Shown: positions 4,972-5,045 of the stretch, one piece after another
How the letters are laid out: each line of letters opens with the position of its first letter
Position numbering within the stretch: the first letter of the stretch is position 1
Assembly (NCBI GenBank): GCA_913054205.1
Contig: CAJXJM010000220.1
Span: 1 to 5,045, forward strand
Length of the DNA: 5,045 nt
Reading direction: 5' to 3'
Origin: an uncultured Rhodospirillaceae bacterium
GTDB taxonomy: Bacteria > Pseudomonadota > Alphaproteobacteria > Rhodospirillales > UBA2165
The notes under the pieces: generated by a model
What the model saw: the letters and a program-made list of their open reading frames with translations, nothing else
Database searches by the model: none
Told to the model about the DNA's origin: nothing
Made by a program: the position numbers and the translations under genes

Positions 4972-5045
4972 CTAATAGTCCTTGGAATTGTCACCATCGG
5001 CAGGTGTGATGAGGTCTTCATCAATTGGCTCGCCGCCCAGACTGA
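4972..5045 (-). CDS. Probable C-terminal end of an unidentified protein (cut by window edge)
   Basis: On the minus strand an open frame runs in from the window edge and ends with TAG at 4972-4974. It encodes about 23 residues, including SLGGEPIDEDLITPADGD and ending NSKDY. The acidic, polar composition fits the tail of a soluble protein, or the cytoplasmic tail of a membrane protein. The frame lies on the same strand as the PhyH gene, 93 bp upstream of it. It is too short to recognise a family. The other two minus-strand frames also contain stops, so the call rests on composition and orientation. Confidence 0.3.
   Translation of the reverse strand, partial: SLGGEPIDEDLITPADGDNSKDY

Overview
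The window looks like a piece of an alphaproteobacterial chromosome of moderate GC, possibly marine. The support is indirect: GC-rich REP-like palindromes of the 'CCCTC...CCCTCCC-ATCAA-GGGAGGG' type common in that class, a phytanoyl-CoA dioxygenase family protein, an isopenicillin-N-synthase-like oxygenase, and an integrase N-terminus of the DUF6538 type. No taxonomic marker other than a tRNA is present, so the assignment is an inference.

Layout. Positions 2-411 (+) hold the C-terminal ATPase end of a sensor histidine kinase, with its reading frame broken at an A6 run. A 33-codon open frame for a one-helix membrane peptide (425-526, -) converges on it. Positions 666-1236 are a 0.56 kb relic of an integrative element. 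It is bounded by an exact 15-bp direct repeat of the 3' end of tRNA-Leu and holds the N-terminal third of a tyrosine recombinase (798-1145, -). The intact tRNA-Leu(UAA) is at 1222-1308 (-). Everything to its right is also on the minus strand: a 2-oxoglutarate/Fe(II) oxygenase (1454-2470) 14 bp downstream of a beta-hydroxyacid dehydrogenase (2485-3366), a secreted protein with a homopolymer frameshift in its signal peptide (3523-3970), a phytanoyl-CoA dioxygenase family protein (4042-4878), and probably the last codons of another gene (4972-5045). REP-like palindromes sit on both sides of the dehydrogenase-oxygenase pair (1375-1442 and 3387-3472).

How the genes may work together. The dehydrogenase and IPNS-like oxygenase are very probably co-transcribed. 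A hydroxylating oxygenase next to an alcohol-oxidising dehydrogenase suggests stepwise oxidation of a small organic acid or related metabolite, and the nearby PhyH-type oxygenase could belong to the same theme. No substrate can be read from the sequence. The best-supported unusual points are the tRNA-Leu element remnant and two genes interrupted exactly at homopolymer runs. One of those interruptions falls in perfect phase on a dnaX-like A-AAA-AAG heptamer. No convincing new biological system is visible here.
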